Below, one piece after another: positions 44,125 through 54,541 of a stretch of DNA of 64,000 nt (positions within the stretch are counted from its first letter, which is position 1; each line of letters starts with the position of its first letter). Below the pieces are notes generated by a model. The model was not told where the DNA came from. It made no database searches and was given only the letters and a program-made list of their open reading frames with translations. The translations under genes and the position numbers were made by a program. This DNA comes from Carnegiea gigantea (Eukaryota; Streptophyta; Magnoliopsida; Caryophyllales; Cactaceae), in NCBI GenBank assembly GCA_029747015.1, contig JAKOGI010001181.1:186001-250000 (forward strand). The letters run 5' to 3'.

Positions 44125-46640
44125 TCAATAGAATTTTAGCTGATCTTGAGACACAACTCCTCCATCTCTTGAACAAAACCTTCCCTTCCTTGATCTAACA
44201 ATGTTTGATATATTCTCCATTGTACTCTTCCTCCTTACATTTCTTTCACGTTTCTTCCTCGAACCTTTAGGATTTCCAATGATTTTGTTACCACCACTGG
44301 ACTGTTGATCATTTTCAATCTCAGAAACATAAACAGAACGAACAACAACACCAACATCACCCTTTAGCTTCGCAAAGGCTTCTTCACACAGCTTTCTTGC
44401 TTGACTATTTGATTCACTTGCAAGAAGCAAAGCCTCAAACTGCTTATGTAATTAAACCCTCTATATGGAACCAGGAACACCAGATGCATTACTACTACTT
44501 ATGGCTCCTTCAACAGCTTGTGGGCGTCTTGCTAACCTAGTCCATCGTTTCAAAATATATTGATCAGGGACTTTAGCTACACAATGAACATTGAAAATAC
44601 GCAAGCTGTGGCAGCAGAGAATACCACTCTCACTGTACTTTTTACAATTGCAAACAATGTTATGGTCTGGTAGATTAAACCTAACCACAAACCCAAACTT
44701 CTTCGAAAGGCGATTCTCATACACAACATATATATGCTCTGTACCATACGGGGTTTCACTTGAGCTAAGAAGATCTTGACAGCACCCTTCTCCTTTAATG
44801 TACTCATTCTCAAACACTTTGTACAAGTTGTTCGTATAGATCTTAGAAGCATGCTGCAAAATGCTAACATGTGGCAAGTACATTTCGGGAAATCCATTCT
44901 TATTTTTCACATTCTCGTCCTTCTCCTTAATCCTCCACTCAGTAATAACATCACAGAAGATATTGTAAAAATCAAACAACCCACAAGTGGCATTGACTCT
45001 CTTTGACAAATAAGCATTTATCGACTCACTTCTTTGTGATGATAAAATGCCACCAGAGAAAAAAATCCTTGTAATAGGCTAGACACCATTTTTCTTTTAA
45101 CCGAAACAGTCTAATCAACCAAGCATTTTCAGCACAATTATACTCTTCAACCAACCTAACACACAAAACCAGTTACCAAAAAAATAATAAATTAGTGAGC
45201 AGAAAATGTAACCATGGTGAGCAGAAGGCATAGTCCAGTGAGCAAAACATATAGCCTTGGTGAGCAGACACTAAAAATTAGTGAGCATAAAGCAATAACT
45301 TGATGAGCACATTAGAAATCAGCGAGCACAAACAGGGCTTACCTCTGCCAAGAAAAGCTAAACTCTACTTCTGTATCACATCTCATCAAATCATGGTCAA
45401 ACTTATAACAAATCTACCCAATACTCTAAGATGAACAATATTCTTTTTGAAATTCTTCAAGATGTGCCAAGTACACAACCTATGCTTTGCCAAGGGGAAC
45501 ACATTTTCAATAGCATTTGCCATAGAAAATGCTTGGTCCGTCACCATAGTTTTTGGTTGAACATTACGCATAGCTTCCAAGAATGTTTCAAATAACCACA
45601 CAAAACTCTCAATCTTCTCATTCATCAAAAACCCACATCCCACCATAACATTCTTTGCATGGTGATTCATACAAACAAACGGTGCACATATCATCTCATA
45701 ACGATTGGTCCTATATGTTGTGTCAAATACAAGGAGATCACCAAATAACATGTAATCACATTTCATTTGTGTATCTCTCCAAAAGAAGCACATCAAACAA
45801 TCGTCCTCGTCCAATTTAAACTTATAAAAAAATCTTGTTCATTACCACACCCAACTTCTAAAACACACATCAAATGGTTGGCATCGCCCCCATCTAAAAT
45901 CCTCTTGACTTCATTTGCAATACTATTATATGCAGCCCTCTCGCTAAAACCAAGTGATGGTGAACCCCCGACCTCATTTCTTAGAAGCCGATACGCATGC
46001 TAAAATTTCATACCATTTCTCCTCATCTTTTGGAAATAGTCCACATAAGCTTTCTCAACTTTTTTATATGACCTCAACTTATACACCTCATCTTTCAAAA
46101 GCAGTTCATGATTATGAACCATATCATGCTTCTCATAAACCCATTCCCCATTTGGTTCAATGTAAAATATAGCCTTAGCTTTACAATTACACCTTCGGCT
46201 CCATTTGGTAAATGTCTTGTCTTGTTTCCCTGGACACCTTTTAACATCTTGTTTGCTGCAGCAAAACTTCCTTGAACGAACCTCTTGTGAACCCTCTCTC
46301 CTTCGCAACTTGTCACACCTAATGGCTTACGGAAAGTATACTTGTTGTATACCTCGAATGCAGCATCTAGAGAACTGACCCTTTTACGAATCAGCTCTGA
46401 TTCTTCACTTTCCTTTACTTCAACAACAAATTCATCACCATCTACACATTTCTTCTTATCAATCACAACATAGTTAGATACACTACCAGCACCATTACCA
46501 TCATCAGAAGCCACACTTTTACCCTGTGAACCACCAATACGATTACACAAAATCCTAACATAATCATCAACATCAACTGCCTCAGCAACACAACGATGTA
46601 ATATAGATGTGTAAAATGAAGTATCATCTATATAAAAAAA
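44125..46640 (-). pseudogene. FAR1/MURA-type MULE transposase, broken
   Basis: Minus strand, beginning in or before an exon whose 3' splice site is near 46640. N-terminal FAR1 DNA-binding region (SLDAAFEVYNKYTFRKPLGV, a shift near 46310, then RRREGSQEVRSRKFCCSKQD and KAIFYIEPNGEWVYEKHDMV). TAG near 46002 and a frameshift in a T-run near 45825 precede the MULE catalytic core: FWRDTQMKCDYMLFGDLLVF, DTTYRTNRYEMICAPFV (first Asp), TDQAFSMANAIENVFP (second Asp), HRLCTWHILKN. After an intron holding array G comes the third part (VEEYNCAENAW, LKEKW), then the SWIM zinc finger with CNCKKYSESGILCCHSLR (about 44600-44655). Lys/Arg-rich tail to 44125. MURA-class proteins bind the terminal repeats and cut the element out. 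This copy cannot be active. Confidence 0.85.
45190..45335 (+). repeat. GTGAGC array G, inside an intron of the minus-strand transposase
   Basis: Five exact copies with 21-22 bp steps plus ATGAGC and GCGAGC. It still reads GTGAGC on the plus strand although the surrounding gene is on the minus strand. Confidence 0.92.
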
Positions 46641-46647
46641 AGTTTTT

Positions 46648-47165
46648 TTGTGGTGAGCTATAATGTAACATTGGTGAGCATAGGCTTCAGTGCAATGAGC
46701 CAAAAGCTTGTTTTAGTGAGCACAGAATGCTATGTAGCATGGTCGAAGGCAACAGATTCTGTTCCATGATAGGGACAAAATTGAATATATAAATTACATT
46801 TCGTGAGCACAGAAACTGATAAATGATTCATGTATACATGGATTCATACATACAATGTGAACCTCAGTGAGCTGAAGATAGTTTTATCAGTGAGCCAACG
46901 ACTATATGTAGTGAGCACATAACATATACTGGTGAGCTGTTGTTTATCATATGTACATAGCAACAGTAAAAATATCGCATAGAAAAACAACCATAACATT
47001 TGTGGTGAGCTATAATGCAAACTCGGTGAGCCTACACTTCAATCCGGGTGAGCTAAACATTTCTTTTAGTGAGTAAAAAACTGCTATGTAGTACAGCGCA
47101 ACATATTATGTTCAGTGAGCGAAACATGTACCACCAGTGAGTCAACGTCTATATTTAGTGAGCCA
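46648..47165 (+). repeat. GTGAGC array H, 5' region of the minus-strand transposase
   Basis: Thirteen exact copies and several variants; 21 bp step within clusters (46648-46725, 46860-46940, 47000-47165), same plus-strand orientation. It lies between the right terminal region and the first recognised transposase exon, probably in a 5' intron or leader. Confidence 0.9.
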
Positions 47166-47730
47166 AAAACTCATAACGATAAGCAATCGTTTCTCATATG
47201 TCAGCAGCCAAAATTCACCTAATATTTAACAATTAAATCAAAAAACCATTGTAAACTCGTATCTTAACCGAAATAACACAAAATACAACTAAAACCACCA
47301 ATCAAACATTTTCTGCCAAAATGCAGAACAACAAATCGCAAAATAACACACTTAATAACAATTGCATTATAATGTCATATCACGACATCACAACAATGAA
47401 TGCATACCAGTTCAAACAATTCGAAACTAACTAATCAAAAATCCACGCATATAGCTTCAAAATACGAGCACAAAAACAGAGATCCATAAACGATATCAAA
47501 CCCGACGACGAAATCCCCGTTTGATGAAGATTCAACATCAATAGCAACGTTAAGATTAAATTCAATCATTTGGTAAAAAACTGGCAGAATACTAAAGCAA
47601 TTGCAACATCGACCACTGAGTGTGAGAATGAGAGAGAATGAAAACGGCAAACAGCAAGTTCAAAAATTGAGAACAATAAATATATAATTTTTTTTAGTGG
47701 TAGTTCAAATAGGCAATGCATATAACCACT

Positions 47731-47779
47731 GAAAGGTGGGACTGGTTGGACAAATGAAGTGTCCAACCGGTTGTACGTA
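47731..47779 (-). repeat. MULE right terminal inverted repeat
   Basis: On the minus strand it reads TACGTACAACCGGTTGGACA and on to CAGTCCCACCTTTC, the imperfect inverse of the left end. The outer limit is uncertain by several bases. Confidence 0.65.
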
Positions 47780-48395
47780 ATAATTTGTAGTTTAAGATAT
47801 AATTTTTTTTAAAACATTACAACATTATATTGATGATTAAATTAAGTCATGTCATAAATTCAGAAAAAAGATAGATAAACCATGTAATATTTTTGACATG
47901 TCATTTAAATAAGCCATATCATTAAAAATTTAAGAGTATCATATATTAACAACTCATTTATAACTTCTCTTCACTTGTATTTGACAAATTTTTGAAAAAA
48001 CGAACCCTAACTGATTAATTATTAAAAATAAAAAACGACGGCTCCTATTCCAGGTAATGCTCGTTTTGCCGCCGTTACTAATGTACCAACATTTATCCAT
48101 TGCGTGTCTCTTGACTGTCATTATGACAGACCTTGTTCATTTCATCATTTCCAAATTTCTAAGAATGCTCATTTTCCCTTTATAGATATACCAAACCAAC
48201 ATAGTTAACAATTGAAGTTCAAACAGTACTACATTATGCTTCTTCCAAGTACTCTTATCATAGATAGCATAACTTTACGAAATCGGTCTATACACAAATA
48301 TTTTTTAGTAAAATAATGTACTATGATTCAGAAGGCAGTTAAAAGTTTATACAGTAGTTTTGAATGACGACGCAAAACCCTGTAATATTGACTAA
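47780..48395. other. AT-rich intergenic DNA
   Basis: No supported gene, RNA or element recognised between the MULE and the next MITE. Confidence 0.4.
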
Positions 48396-48783
48396 GAGTG
48401 TGTTCGCTAAAATTAATTGTTTTAATAATCATTAACTGGTTTACTAGTTGGTAACCGCTTTACTAGCGATTAGTTGTGACCCACTAGTAGTTAGTGATTA
48501 GCTGTTCAGTTAGCGATTTAAATTAAATACATTTAGTAAGTGTAGTTGTTGAAATAGCAAATTTATGCAAAATGACTAAAAGGGCACAATAAATAAAGGT
48601 TTTTAGTAAATAAAAAGAAAAATTTTTTAATTTGCAATGCGCGCAACCACTAGGTAGAGGTTCTTAACACTACATAAACCTCTAACTACTTACTTATCCA
48701 CTACTTTACAGAACACTGCTCCATACCATCTTGACTACTACAAACCACTAACCTCTACTTTAACCTCTATTAGGGAACACAAT
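48396..48783. mobile_element. MITE, hAT-like (family 2)
   Basis: About 390 bp with ends GAGTGTGTTCGCTAA (left) and, on the other strand, ATTGTGTTCCCTAAT (right). The interior has many ACTAGT/TTAGTGATTAG-like short repeats and no coding sequence. No clear target duplication. Confidence 0.6.
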
Positions 48784-49082
48784 CCAAATGTGAGATCATT
48801 GGTCTGCGTCAAACCATATTAAATCAATTATAATATCATACTCCTACATCGGATGTAAATATTAATTATGGCAACAATGCCCAGGAAAAAGAAAAACAAT
48901 AATCTCCATTTTCCTGCATTTCAAATTTAAAGTAGTTCTTTTGACTTTGAATTGCTAGTTGTGACAATCGACTTCGGTAAGCCCCCAAGAGAATGAAGAG
49001 TCCAGCTTCAAGGCCTTCTAACTACAGCGGTTTGCTCTGCCAATCTGTAAACTGAAAGGAAACTGAAGTTACTTCGGTGCCA

Positions 49083-50141
49083 ATTATGGGTGGAGTCATG
49101 TTAGGACAAGGGAGTCAATTGACCCCCAATTTTTTGGAGAAAAAATTATATGTGGGATATTTTTGTAGACAACAAAAATAGATATATATTAATTAATTCA
49201 TAAGTACATATCATAGGAGCATATAGCAGGGTGGTGATTGCCACTTGCTTTGTGTGGGAGGTCCATGGTTTGACTCTTTGTTCCACCTTTTCTGTATTTT
49301 TTTTTTAGAAGTGCCTTTTAATTTTTTCAATTTTTGTTTCAAAATTTTCGCAGCTCTCAGTCGACTCTTCTGCCCTCACTCACGCAGTGACGCAGAAGTG
49401 CTGAGCCACCCACTAACCTACCACGCACTCTTTTTCTCGCTTACTCTCTGCCCAGTCGCCGGCTCGCCACCACTAGTGCTGCCGCTCACTGGCCGGCTGC
49501 CGCCACTTGTGCTGCCGCCTTCAGTCCTCCTCGGCGCTCCTTCGAATTCTCAAATCCCAATTTGAGGTAACTCCCAAAAATTCTCAATTTTTGTTTTTAG
49601 TTTTGTTATTTTGTAAATAATTATGTTTATTTTACTAATTTTAGTTAGATTCATTTTAAAAAATTGATTAACTTAGTGAATTACTCATGATTCATGAATT
49701 AAAAAAATGATAATTTTTACCTAATTATTTTCTTGGTTGAAGATTTAAAGTAGAGCTAATTTTGTTTGCAATTGCTTTGCTCGTTTATGTTTAGTTTAAT
49801 TACTAATTGTTATTGAATTTGTGTTGAATAAGTGGTTAATTTAGAGATTTACCTATCATTAAAAAATTAGAGTTTTGCCTTTCTTGATTGAGGATTTAGG
49901 AATTAGAATTGAGTAATTTGTTGGTTATTGTTTGTTTATTTGTGTTAAATTTATTTTGAGATTGATCTTTTAAAAGTCTATCGAACGACGATATCATACT
50001 TTACTTTCAAAACGTGAGATCTCTTCGAGGACAACTTTCTTGAATACATTAACTACAGACTTCATTTTTAGAACAATTAAAATTTATATTATGTGTATTA
50101 TTAATCTCGTCCCCCTTACTTAGAATCATAACTTTGCCACT
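49083..50141. mobile_element. Non-coding hAT-like element
   Basis: The ends resemble hAT termini: left GGTGGAGTCATGTTAGGACA, right (other strand) AGTGGCAAAGTTATGATTCT, both followed inward by a G-rich then AT-rich stretch. GGTGCCA flanks both sides (49076-49082 and 50142-50148), a plausible 7-8 bp duplication. The interior has a pyrimidine-rich 49340-49550 part but no transposase. It cuts into exonuclease copy B'. Confidence 0.5.
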
Positions 50142-51232
50142 GGTGCCATCTACTCTTTTAATACCCCCTCTCTGCTCTCAGGCGTATCCCTGCTGTCCTA
50201 ACCAACTTCTTCGCTCCGCGAAACTTCAGCTTTGTCAGGGTTTCACATTTCCACGGATTTGCAGTTGCTTAGTGAAGACTTTGGAATCGAGATCAGGAAC
50301 GCAATTGATCTTAGCACAGTTGCCGCTGGTCACTGGAAAGAGTTAACTCAGGATACCGCGAATTATCATCCATGTGATACTCGCCAAGTGTGGGAAGATT
50401 ATGCATTGAAGCCTTCTATGTCAAATAAGCATTGGCTTCCTCCCCGGTGTAGGTGCATCTGTCGTCTGCTTTGTTTGCATGAAGGAAGATTCCGAATCAA
50501 ACACCTCCTCTGTTGAGAACGGGTGCTGTGAGTTACGATTGGAGGTGGACAATGAATCAGGTTGGACCGGAATAGGCCACCTATTAACTAAACGGGTCGG
50601 GTCGGATCAGTTCCAGCACATTTGTTAATGGACCAGGATGGATTATGGGTCAAATGAACCCGGCCTACCCATGAACCGCCCATTATCATCTAAGGAGTGG
50701 TTTTAGTGAGTTAATTTTTCAGCTAATGTCTCTGTAATTTTCCAACCAAACTAAACTAGTCCAAATTCAAAGTTAGAAAATACACAACCAAGCTAATAAA
50801 CGGGTCGAGTCGAGCCAACCCATTGGCGGCCCGCTCTGGGCCCGTTTAAAAATAGAACAAATTTGCACAAAAAAACGGTGTATAATAATTATTGTTATAT
50901 ACAAAGTGTTAGTAATAAGTTTAACTAATTGGAACATGTAAATTAGCGTATCAAGTACATTGAAAAAAATAATAAGTAAATAAATGGGTCGCTAATGGGT
51001 CAGCCCGATCTGGCGCATTAATATGCCTTAATAGACTGGCCTATTATTGATCCAGTCCATTGTTGATCTGATCCTTTGTTAATTCTATTTTAAACGTATC
51101 GTTCGCTTAACCTAATAAGTACTTAGTCCGTTGCCACTCATCTAGATTATCTCACCGTCCCTGTTCACGCCGTTCTCAAGATTGGATTAAAGCTACTTAG
51201 GGTCGACAAAAAAGTAACTCGAATGTACTAGT
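50142..51232 (+). pseudogene. WRN-type 3'-5' exonuclease-like gene, copy B', fragmented
   Basis: Starts abruptly in the middle of the gene after the hAT-like element (ATACCCCCTCTCTGCT, as at 20402), with NFF-LR-FSFV, IEIRNAIDLSTVAAGHWKEL, YHPCDTRQVWEDYALKPSMS and WLPPRC, then is interrupted by another insertion (about 50530-51138) and ends with KIGLKLLRVDKKVTRMY at about 51170-51232. The N-terminal half with motif I is missing. Frameshifts near 50240 and 50500. Same type as copy B at 20188. Confidence 0.68.
50530..51138. mobile_element. Small DNA transposon (MITE) with GGTGG-CAA type ends
   Basis: Comparison with 20760, where GTGCTGT runs straight into CATCTAGATTATCTC, places an insertion of about 610 bp here. 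The ends GGAGGTGGACAATGAA and (other strand) GAGTGGCAACGGACT resemble the common plant GGGGTGGCAA...TTGCCACCCC family, and the interior shows its typical GGGTCGGGTCGG and GGCCCATT-like motifs. Confidence 0.6.
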
Positions 51233-51573
51233 GAATTCGAGAGTTCTATCAAAGGAACAGGAAACTAAGTGCCTGGTTGGTCCGCACAAAGAATTGGTTT
51301 AGCTTCCAACTACATCTACTTGTTGGGGGGGGGGAGTACTTGCTTTGTTCTCATAATCTATTGCGACTTATGCTTGAAGAATCGTACGGCTTTTTTAAAG
51401 TGACTGTTTAAACAAGCAAGCTTCGGCAACTTGATCCTCCCATGGACACATTAATATCAATGTGCTTTTGTTTAAGCCCATCACGCTCGTCTGAGATCTT
51501 GTCCTTTGTCCTAGGAGCTATAACTTTCGCCAGACTAGTGGGAACTTCAGTTTTAACTTAGAATGTTCTCGTG
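51233..51573. other. Exonuclease flank (duplicated) up to the Copia insertion
   Basis: Corresponds in part to 20876-20970 (AGGAACAGGAAACTAAGTGCC) with an insert containing a nine-base G run near 51326. No gene. Confidence 0.5.
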
Positions 51574-52566
51574 TGTTGGGTTTAATGGTCCAAAATTAAC
51601 TCCTCAAATTCACCACGGGTTTCAAGAATTTTGGGCTACGGGTCATAGCGGTTAAGGTTCCGCCATCCTGGCGGCTAAGGTTGCTCCTAGACTTTTTTGC
51701 ATCCTTATATCTCTAAACCCTATATAAAGGGCCTAGACTAGGCTCTAATACTCATCCCTGAATCCCAGACCAATAAGAAATACTTATAGAGGATTCTGTT
51801 TCCACTATCTTATATTTGTGAGAGAGTTGAGAGCATAGTTATCGGATTCTCTCAACCCCCAACATATCGCGAACCGATTCCCGCAAACCAGAACGCGATA
51901 CTTTAGCGTACCAATTCCCCCAATATGGCGAATTGAGCGAACTCATCCCCTACCACAGTGGTATTACATATTTTCGTGATTCATAGGTCAAATTTTGAAT
52001 AAAATGAACGGATTTTTGAGGTTGCCATGAATGGACAAGTTTTTTACAAAGCAAAACGAGAACAAGAGAGAGAGAGTGAGTGAGAAAGAAATAAGGATTA
52101 ATCCAAAAATGTTGCCCTATGTTGGGGGGAATGGAAAAGAGAGAACCCTTATTCTTAGATCATTTTATAAGCATATATGATATATAAAGTTTTGAATTGG
52201 AGGATTAGATGCATTAATGATGACCCTCGTGTACCGGATTCTCCACTAGTTGGCGAATCACGTACCCGAATCTGTCCCCTGTACCGAAGCATACCACACT
52301 CTAGGCAACTATGGTTGAGAGAGTTTTGAGAGAGATTATAAGAGAGATTGTAATTTAGTTGCTTGATCAAATCACTCGTTGTGACTGTAATCGCATTGTA
52401 TTCTTCTCATAGTGGATTTTGTACTCGTCGCCATCCGTTGTTTTTTCCCGCATTGAGTTTTCACGTAAATCTTTGTGTTTTTTATTGTTCTTATTGTCGT
52501 TGTTTACTTTTGAATATCATTGTTCATCCTAATGATTTCGCTATTAGTTTGCTCTAATTCTTAACA
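51574..52566 (+). repeat. Copia 5' LTR carrying a nested insertion
   Basis: TGTTGGGTTTAATGG to ATTCTTAACA; TATA box CTATATAAAGGGCC near 51720. It matches 54029-54536 except for the insertion at 51834-52314. Confidence 0.92.
51834..52314. mobile_element. hAT-type MITE nested in the Copia 5' LTR
   Basis: A 481 bp insertion absent from the 3' LTR, flanked by a perfect 8 bp direct repeat GTTGAGAG (51826-51833 and 52315-52322). The ends are inverted: CATAGTT at the left and AACTATG at the right. An 8 bp duplication with short inverted ends is typical of hAT. Non-coding. Confidence 0.88.
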
Positions 52567-52590
52567 AGTGGTATCAGAGTAAGATTTGGG

Positions 52591-53890
52591 ATGTCTTCAA
52601 TCATGAAAGTTGATATTCAAAAGTTTGATGGAGAGATTAGTTTCAATCTCTGGAAGGTGCAGATGTGAGTGGTTCTCATTCAGCATGGGCTGTTGAAGGG
52701 TCTCTCAGGACCTCATACGAAACTCAGTACGATAATAGACGAACAATGGGCAGAACAGCAGAAGAAGAAGCGTGGTTCTTTAACAGGTGAAATGGGAGGA
52801 ATTGGAGCTGAAGGCACTTTCTGCCATACAATTGTGATTGGCACCACATGTCTTGCGAGAGGTGCTTGATAAGACAACTGCAGTGGGTCTTTGGGTTCGG
52901 CTGGAAGAACTCTACATGACAAAGAGTCTCGTCAACAAGATCCGATTGAAGGAAAGGTTATACACTTTCAGAATGGTAGAAGGTACTCCTGTTCAAAAAC
53001 ATCTAAATGATTTCAATTCGATTGTAGTTGACCTTAAAAGTTTAGATGTGAAAATTGAGGATGAGGATAAGACTATTTTGTTAGTTGTGTCTCTACCCCC
53101 TTCATATAAACACTTTAAGGAGATCATGCTATATAGTAATTCTGATACTATATTATTTGAGGATGTTAAGTCAAACCTGTTGTCTAAGGAGAAGTTTGAT
53201 CTTGACGTTCATGCTAATTCTGCTAAGGAATTAGTAGTAAGGGGTAAAACAACTGAAAAGGAAAATGATAATAAGAGTAAGAACCGTTCTAAGTTTAGAA
53301 ATTCTCAGGCTGGTAAAACCTACAATTACTGTGGTAAATTAAGTTATATTATTGCTAACTGTTGGTAACTCCAAAATAAGAAGAAGAAAGAAGAAGATAA
53401 TTCTCATGAACCTGCTGAAACTTCGTTTGTTGAATCTGATTCTGATAATGACATTTCATTTGCTACCTTTACTGAAGGGGGAGCGATTCTGATTGAATTC
53501 TTGGTTTTGGGTGTACCTATCATATGCGTCCTCATAAAGATTGGTTTTCAACATATGATCCAGTTGACTCAACTGTTGCTCACATAGGCAATAATGCCCA
53601 ATGTAACGTAACTAGAATCAGTACTGTTAAAATCAAGACCCATGATGGTGTTGTCAAACCTTTATCGAATGTTCATCACATTCCTGACATGAAATGTAAC
53701 ATCATCTCTTTAGGCATCCTTGAATCCAAAGGATGCAAATGTTCAATTGAAGGTGGAATTCTGAAGGTTTCGAAGGGCAATCGGATTCTGTTGAAGGATT
53801 TGAGGCAAGAAAGCCTCTATGTCTTGCAGGCATTCTACTACGGCAGATTATATAAAAAATGGTCCATACAAGTCATCTCTCAGAGCTAAG
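52591..53890 (+). pseudogene. Copia gag plus start of protease, broken
   Basis: Gag starts at 52591 with MSSIMKVDIQKFDGEISFNL, breaks near 52665 and 52790, and is open from about 52838 to 53368 with WVRLEELYMTKSLVNKI and HLNDFNSIVVDLKSLDVKIE. The zinc knuckle region (YNYCGKLSYIIANCW) has lost its first cysteine and the histidine. The open part 53524-53889 is the protease C-terminal half and beyond (RPHKDWFSTYDPVDS, LESKGCKCSIEGG), ending at the deletion. Confidence 0.88.
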
Positions 53891-54028
53891 TTCAAGTATC
53901 ACTTGAACTAAACTGGCGTTTGGAGTGCTTAAATACCCTTCGGGGTCCGCCCTGCGGGGCATTACCCTTCGGGGTGCTATGATGGTGTGCAAGAGTTAGC
54001 GTTGGTGATTTTGGTCCAAGGTGGAGAT

Positions 54029-54536
54029 TGTTGGATTTAATAGCCCAAAATCAGCTCCTCAGATCCACCACGGGCTTCAAGGAGTTTGGGGTACCGATCA
54101 TGGCAGCTTGGCGTCGTCTTGGCTGCTAGGGTTACTCCTAGGGTTTTTTTCATCCTTATACCTCTGCACCCTATATAAATGGCCTAGCCTAGGCTCTAAT
54201 ATTCATCCCTAAATCCCAGACCAGTAAGAAATACTTATAGAGTATTCTGTTTCTACTATCTTAGATTTGTGACAGAGGTTGAGAGAGTTTTAAGAGAGAT
54301 TATAAGAGAGATTATAATCTGGTTGCTTGATCAAATCACTCATTGTGATTGTGATCGCATTGTACTCACTCATTCTCATAGTAGATTTTGTACTCATCGC
54401 CGTCCGTGGTTTTTTCCCGCATTTGGGTTTCCACGTAAATCTTTATGTTCTTTATTGTTCTGGTTATCGTTGTTTACTTTTGAATATCATTGTTCATCCT
54501 AACGCTTCCGCTATTAGTTTACTCTAATTCCTAACA
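54029..54536 (+). repeat. Copia 3' LTR
   Basis: TGTTGGATTTAATAGCCC to AATTCCTAACA, 508 bp; TATA box CTATATAAATGGCC near 54170. Confidence 0.93.
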
Positions 54537-54541
54537 TTGTG

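Larger units (their letters stand above)
35096..47779. mobile_element. Large two-gene MULE (Mutator-like element) with ULP1-type gene
   Basis: About 12.7 kb bounded by imperfect inverted repeats of about 45-50 bp. It has two convergent genes that each begin close to one terminal repeat: a ULP1-type protease gene (plus, 35510-43037) and a FAR1/MURA-type transposase (minus, 46640-44125). This is the MuDR arrangement with a ULP1 gene as partner, as in Kaonashi-like and related plant MULEs. Noncoding parts are filled with a 21 bp-period GTGAGC array. No clear 9 bp target duplication was found (GTAATTCTA and ATAATTTGT at the edges share only 5 of 9), and both genes have stops, so the copy is old. 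Confidence 0.85.
51574..54536 (+). mobile_element. Copia deletion derivative (gag-only), same family as 26351-31387
   Basis: 5' LTR 51574-52566, primer-binding site TGGTATCAGAGT at 52569, gag, start of protease, then a direct jump to the polypurine tract AAGGTGGAGAT (54018-54028) and 3' LTR 54029-54536. Integrase, RT and RNase H are absent, so it could only have moved with help. Flanks TCGTG (51569-51573) and TTGTG (54537-54541); the uninterrupted relative at 20968 reads CTCTTGTGCATGAAAG. The 5' LTR is about 480 bp longer because of a nested element. Confidence 0.93.

Noticed and set aside
35087..47788. Nine-base target duplication for the MULE
   Set aside because: The best candidates share only 5 of 9 bases, so I do not claim it.
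49245..49565. 106 aa ORF inside the hAT-like element
   Set aside because: Pyrimidine-rich, low-complexity translation with no transposase features.
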